Shown here piece after piece: positions 5,855-8,553 of a stretch of DNA of 8,553 bases. A program made the translations under genes and the position numbers. Position 1 is the stretch's first letter. Every line of letters starts with the position of its first letter. The stretch is from Oscillospiraceae bacterium (lineage in GTDB: Bacteria; Bacillota; Clostridia; Oscillospirales; Ruminococcaceae), in assembly GCA_016295545.1 (NCBI GenBank), contig JAEDLA010000051.1, positions 1 to 8,553 on the forward strand, in the 5' to 3' direction. A model generated the notes under the pieces. The model had not been told where the DNA came from and made no database searches. It saw only the letters and a list, made by a program, of their open reading frames with translations.

Positions 5855-7069
5855 ATGAGAAACTTGATCGCAGAACGGCTGGAGCTTCTTGACCAGACTC
5901 ATCTCTTGAAATATATAAAGGAATTGAGCAGTCAGGAGCGTAATCAGCTTCTTAGACAAATTGATAATCTCGACTTTTCAGTTCTCGATGATAATATTGC
6001 CGAAAATAAAAGAGGCAGCTTTGAGCCTCCTTTTGCTATGAGCATCGAGGAAATAGACAAAAACAGAGAGCAATACAAGAAAACCGGAATTCAGGCAATC
6101 AGAGACGGAAAGGTCGGTGCTGTTCTCCTTGCCGGCGGTCAGGGAAGCCGTCTGGGCTTCAACAAGCCGAAGGGAATGTTTAATATCGGCGTTAATAAGG
6201 AGCTTTTTATCTTTCAGTGCCTTATTAACAATCTTCTTGATGTTGTCAGAGAGGCTGAGGCGTGGATTCCTCTTTTCGTTATGACAAGCGTTCAGAATGA
6301 CGCTGAGACAAAGCAGTTCTTCGAGGAGCATGATTACTTCGGCTACAGCAGTGATAATGTTATGTTCTTCGTTCAGGAGGAGCTGCCTACTGTTGATGTC
6401 AATGGTAAGCTTATGCTTGCTGACAAGAATGTTGTCTCAACTGCTCCAAACGGAAACGGCGGCTGGTATCTGTCAATGGTCAAGTCCGGCGTATTTAAGA
6501 TTTTAAAGGATAACAAGCTGGAATGGCTTAACGTTTTCGCTGTTGACAATGTTCTTCAGCGTATGGTCGATCCCTGCTTTATAGGTGCTGTTATCGATTC
6601 CGGCAAAACCTCCGGTTCAAAGGTTGTAGCAAAGGCTTCACCTGACGAGCGTGTGGGCGTTATGTGCCTTGAGGACGGCAAGCCCTCTATTGTGGAATAC
6701 TACGAAATGACCGATGAAATGCGCTGCAGCAGAGAACCGGACGGCAGGCTTTCCTATAACTACGGTGTTATTCTCAATTACCTTTTCAGAATAAAAGACC
6801 TTGACCGTGCTCTTAAAATTAAGCTGCCGGTTCATAAGGCATTTAAAAAAATAAATTATCTGGGAGACGATGGTACTGTCGTTAAGCCTGATGAGCCGAA
6901 TGCCTATAAATTTGAAACACTTGTGCTCGATATGGTCAAGCTCCAGGACAGCTGCCTTGCCTATGAAGTTGACAGAAAAAAAGAGTTTGCTCCCGTTAAG
7001 AACAAAACCGGTGTGGATTCTGTGGAGTCAGCAAGAGAATTGCTGAAATATAATAACGTAGAGCTTTGA
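5855..7069 (+). CDS. UDP-N-acetylhexosamine pyrophosphorylase-like (UDPGP type 1) uridylyltransferase
   Basis: Predicted to make a UDP-sugar from UTP and a sugar 1-phosphate in the cytosol. The 404-aa protein has the nucleotide-binding signature LLAGGQGSRLGFNKPKGMF at 92-109. It resembles eukaryotic UAP1/AGX1 more than bacterial GalU or GlmU. The helical N-terminus has LSSQERNQLLRQIDNLDF at 24-41. A VQEELPTVD segment at 173-181 matches the uridine-binding region, APNGNGGWY at 197-205 matches the GNGGLY motif, and VDNVLQRMVDPCFIG at 230-244 matches the VDN...DPxFIG motif. NAYKFETLVLDM at 349-360 and EFAPVKN at 377-383 fit the C-terminus. Eukaryotic relatives are about 70-100 residues longer. 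The favoured substrate is GlcNAc-1-P or GalNAc-1-P; Glc-1-P cannot be ruled out. The following gene is a sugar-phosphate transferase, so it may supply its donor. Confidence 0.88.
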   Translation: MRNLIAERLELLDQTHLLKYIKELSSQERNQLLRQIDNLDFSVLDDNIAENKRGSFEPPFAMSIEEIDKNREQYKKTGIQAIRDGKVGAVLLAGGQGSRLGFNKPKGMFNIGVNKELFIFQCLINNLLDVVREAEAWIPLFVMTSVQNDAETKQFFEEHDYFGYSSDNVMFFVQEELPTVDVNGKLMLADKNVVSTAPNGNGGWYLSMVKSGVFKILKDNKLEWLNVFAVDNVLQRMVDPCFIGAVIDSGKTSGSKVVAKASPDERVGVMCLEDGKPSIVEYYEMTDEMRCSREPDGRLSYNYGVILNYLFRIKDLDRALKIKLPVHKAFKKINYLGDDGTVVKPDEPNAYKFETLVLDMVKLQDSCLAYEVDRKKEFAPVKNKTGVDSVESARELLKYNNVEL

Positions 7070-7097
7070 TTATGCCCTGTGTTACTCCTGTATCTGC

Positions 7098-7127
7098 ATC
7101 AGCTTTGCTGAAATCAGCTTAGCTGAT
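7098..7127. repeat. Two tandem 15-bp imperfect palindromes before the sugar transferase gene
   Basis: ATCAGCTTTGCTGAA (7098-7112) is followed directly by ATCAGCTTAGCTGAT (7113-7127); the units match at 13 of 15 positions. The second is a perfect 7-bp dyad around a central T. Other pairings in the 180-nt spacer (7070-7249) are TTCTGC/GCAGAA (7142-7147, 7158-7163) and CCCC-CTGC with GCAG-GGGG (7138-7147, 7183-7191), which compete with each other. No good promoter was found in the spacer, so this may be transcribed from P1/P2 as an intercistronic region, or may hold operator sites. Confidence 0.6.
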
Positions 7128-7239
7128 ATATTTGCTGCCCCTTCTGCACCTTGTTTTGCAGAACTGCTTTTCTTATGCAGGAGCAGTGGGGTACTTTGTT
7201 CGCAGGTATATACTGCTGAAAGTTCTATTAAATTTAAGT

Positions 7240-7244
7240 GGGGG
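7240..7244 (+). promoter_or_regulatory. Ribosome binding site of the sugar transferase gene
   Basis: GGGGG sits 5 nt before the ATG at 7250. An in-frame GTG at 7238 overlaps this site and has no Shine-Dalgarno of its own, so the ATG is preferred. Confidence 0.7.
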
Positions 7245-7249
7245 TAAAG

Positions 7250-8041
7250 ATGCAGTCTACCATTCAAGATGCGGGCGTTCTGACGGAGGATAATATTACT
7301 GAAATTACCTTGAAAAGCAAGGGAAAATCAGGAGTTACACAATATCCTATTCTCGATTTTGATGAACGTGCGCTGAACCTGCTTTGTACAGGTATAAAAG
7401 AAACTTTAAAACATAGTAAAATAAAGCCTGCCGGAGGCAAAATCTACGCTTTCGTTAAGCGCCTTATCGATATTGTTGTCTCCGCAGCCGCTCTGCTTGT
7501 TCTTCTGATCCCTTTTGCAATTATTTCTCTGATAATCTATATCGATGACAAGGGCAGTCCTATCTTCTCTCAGGTCAGACTTACTAAGGAGGGCAAGGCG
7601 TTCAAAATGTATAAGTTCCGTTCAATGTGCATGGACGCTGAAGCTAAGTTTGCTGAGGTTCAGAAAGAAAACAAAAGCGACGGTATTGCTTTCAAAAGTG
7701 ATGACGATCCCAGAATTACCAGATTTGGTAAGTTTATCCGCAAAACCTCTATTGATGAGCTTCCGCAGCTGTGGAATGTCCTCAAAGGCGATATGTCCCT
7801 TATCGGACCTCGTCCTCCTCTTCCGAGAGAGGTTGTGCTCTATACTCCGGCTCAGATGGACAGACTCCTCGTTAAAGGCGGCTTGTCCTGTATCTGTCAG
7901 ACTGAGGGCAGAAGTAACATGGAGTTTGATAAATGGGTGGAAAGTGACATCGAATACATACAGAAAAGAAGTCTTGGCTTTGATATGAAGCTCGTTTTTA
8001 AAACAGCTCTCGCAGTCATTCAGGGCAAAGGAGCTAAATAA
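7250..8041 (+). CDS. Monotopic polyprenyl-phosphate sugar-1-phosphate transferase (bacterial sugar transferase family)
   Basis: Predicted to transfer a sugar 1-phosphate from a UDP-sugar to undecaprenyl phosphate at the inner face of the membrane, the first step of a capsule, exopolysaccharide or glycoprotein glycan. The 263-aa protein has one hydrophobic re-entrant segment at about 72-98 (IDIVVSAAALLVLLIPFAII). The family motifs follow: PIFSQVRLTKEGKAF at 104-118, YKFRSM at 121-126, the catalytic Asp169-Glu170 in TSIDELPQLWNVLKGDMS and LIGPRPPLP at 184-192. It is the short form without the four-helix PssY/WbaP N-terminal domain. An unusual N-terminal extension of about 65 polar residues precedes the membrane segment. 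A strong terminator follows the stop. The sugar is unknown; HexNAc or hexose are both possible. Confidence 0.93.
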   Translation: MQSTIQDAGVLTEDNITEITLKSKGKSGVTQYPILDFDERALNLLCTGIKETLKHSKIKPAGGKIYAFVKRLIDIVVSAAALLVLLIPFAIISLIIYIDDKGSPIFSQVRLTKEGKAFKMYKFRSMCMDAEAKFAEVQKENKSDGIAFKSDDDPRITRFGKFIRKTSIDELPQLWNVLKGDMSLIGPRPPLPREVVLYTPAQMDRLLVKGGLSCICQTEGRSNMEFDKWVESDIEYIQKRSLGFDMKLVFKTALAVIQGKGAK

Positions 8042-8047
8042 TTCACT

Positions 8048-8090
8048 GAAATGGGAATGCACTCGGCATTCCCATTTTCATCTTTTCTTT
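8048..8090 (+). terminator. Strong hairpin between convergent genes, probable terminator
   Basis: AAATGGGAATGC (8049-8060) pairs perfectly over 12 bp with GCATTCCCATTT (8066-8077), with loop ACTCG. The plus-strand tail TCATCTTTTCTTT is T-rich, though broken. It lies 7 nt after the sugar transferase stop (8039-8041). The stem ends against the stop codon of the convergent gene (8080-8078), so it may also serve that gene, although the tail on that side is poorer in T. Confidence 0.85.
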
Positions 8091-8553
8091 CCACAGTTCT
8101 TGTCAAATGCAGGATTGCAGGCGTAAAAATTCCTGGAGTTCAGATTGTCCTGTGCTATGCGCAGAGCTTCGCCGAATCTCTGAAAATGAACGATTTCCCG
8201 TTCTCGCAGGAACTTTATAGGATCACGTACATCAGGATCGTCAGCAAGCCGGAGAATATTGTCGTAGGTTGTACGTGCCTTTTGCTCTGCTGCCATGTCC
8301 TCAGTAAGGTCAGTTATTACATCGCCTTTGCACTGAAAATATGCCGCTGTAAAGGGAACTCCCGATGCTGCAACAGGATATATCGCAGTAGTGTGGTCTA
8401 CGAAATAGGTGTCAAAGCCGCTTTCCTTAATTTGTTCTATTGTCAGGTTTCGTGTAAGCTGGTAAAGTATTGCAGAAATCATCTCAACGTGAGCAAGTTC
8501 TTCTGTGCCTGCATTGGTGACTAATTTGCACCTTTGACTGTTGAGATTCAGCT
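8078..8553 (-). CDS. cotJC: CotJC-type manganese catalase family protein, 5' end outside the window
   Basis: The C-terminal 157 codons are visible and the frame stays open to the right edge, so the true start lies beyond 8553; the ATG at 8482 is internal. The family is a ferritin-like di-manganese catalase. The visible ligand-bearing segments are GTEELAHVEM (around 8509-8480), with Glu and His ligands, then DMAAEQKARTTYDN and FLREREIVHFQRFGEAL, with the later Glu and His. The match to spore-coat CotJC is close (LTRNLTIEQI, DTYFVDH, ADDPDVRDPIKF). It ends in NFYACNPAFDKNCGKKR. CotJC is linked to spore coats in bacilli; in gut clostridia it may act in peroxide defence. The visible N-terminal part, SQRCKLVTNAGTEEL, is about 7 residues shorter than in CotJC before the TEELAH motif. 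Downstream it shares a hairpin with the sugar transferase gene. Confidence 0.88.
   Translation of the reverse strand, partial: LNLNSQRCKLVTNAGTEELAHVEMISAILYQLTRNLTIEQIKESGFDTYFVDHTTAIYPVAASGVPFTAAYFQCKGDVITDLTEDMAAEQKARTTYDNILRLADDPDVRDPIKFLREREIVHFQRFGEALRIAQDNLNSRNFYACNPAFDKNCGKKR

Noticed and set aside
7186..7214. Possible promoter with TATACT at 7209-7214
   Set aside because: At 17-bp spacing the -35 position is G-rich and unlike TTGACA, and there is no TGn extension.
8051..8524. Plus-strand ORF across the right end
   Set aside because: Shadow of the CotJC-like gene, whose ligand motifs are intact on the minus strand.

Overview
The window looks like ordinary chromosome from a Gram-positive, low-to-mid GC member of the Clostridia, most likely a Ruminococcus-like Oscillospiraceae. 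This rests on strong SigA-type promoters (TTGACA/TTGAAA, 17-bp spacers), Shine-Dalgarno-led genes, a short ProB without a PUA domain, a UDPGP-type-1 pyrophosphorylase and a CotJC-type manganese catalase. The genus is an inference from gene content, not from a marker gene.

Left part (minus strand, 3722 down to 145): one promoter and a roughly 100-nt structured leader drive a compact four-gene operon. In order of transcription it encodes a small three-helix membrane protein with an acidic tail, a D-2-hydroxyacid dehydrogenase with a hydroxypyruvate-reductase-like C-terminus, glutamate 5-kinase (proB) and glutamate-5-semialdehyde dehydrogenase (proA). Gaps are 1, 15 and 14 nt. ProB and ProA make glutamate-5-semialdehyde, which cyclises to the substrate of ProC; proC is not in the window. 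Just beyond the proA stop is an AT-rich inverted repeat (15-135) with 27-nt arms and two small hairpins between them.

Middle (plus strand, 3793-5556): a DMT/EamA family permease and a thymidylate kinase-like protein, each with its own consensus promoter. They look like single transcription units. The permease leader carries a 13-bp direct repeat that runs from the -10 box to the Shine-Dalgarno.

Right part (plus strand, 5600-8041): two promoters precede a UDP-N-acetylhexosamine pyrophosphorylase-like enzyme resembling eukaryotic UAP1/AGX1. It is followed, after a 180-nt spacer with tandem dyads, by a monotopic polyprenyl-phosphate sugar-1-phosphate transferase. Together these could make a UDP-sugar and load the first sugar onto a lipid carrier for a surface glycan, though the sugar cannot be read from sequence. 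A strong hairpin at 8049-8077 separates this unit from a convergent cotJC-like gene that runs off the right edge.

I found no CRISPR array, transposase, phage gene, tRNA or rRNA, and no convincing evidence of an undescribed multi-gene system. The most interesting items are non-coding: the element next to proA, the pro-operon leader in which the first Shine-Dalgarno can be paired or freed, and the repeats upstream of the permease and the sugar transferase.
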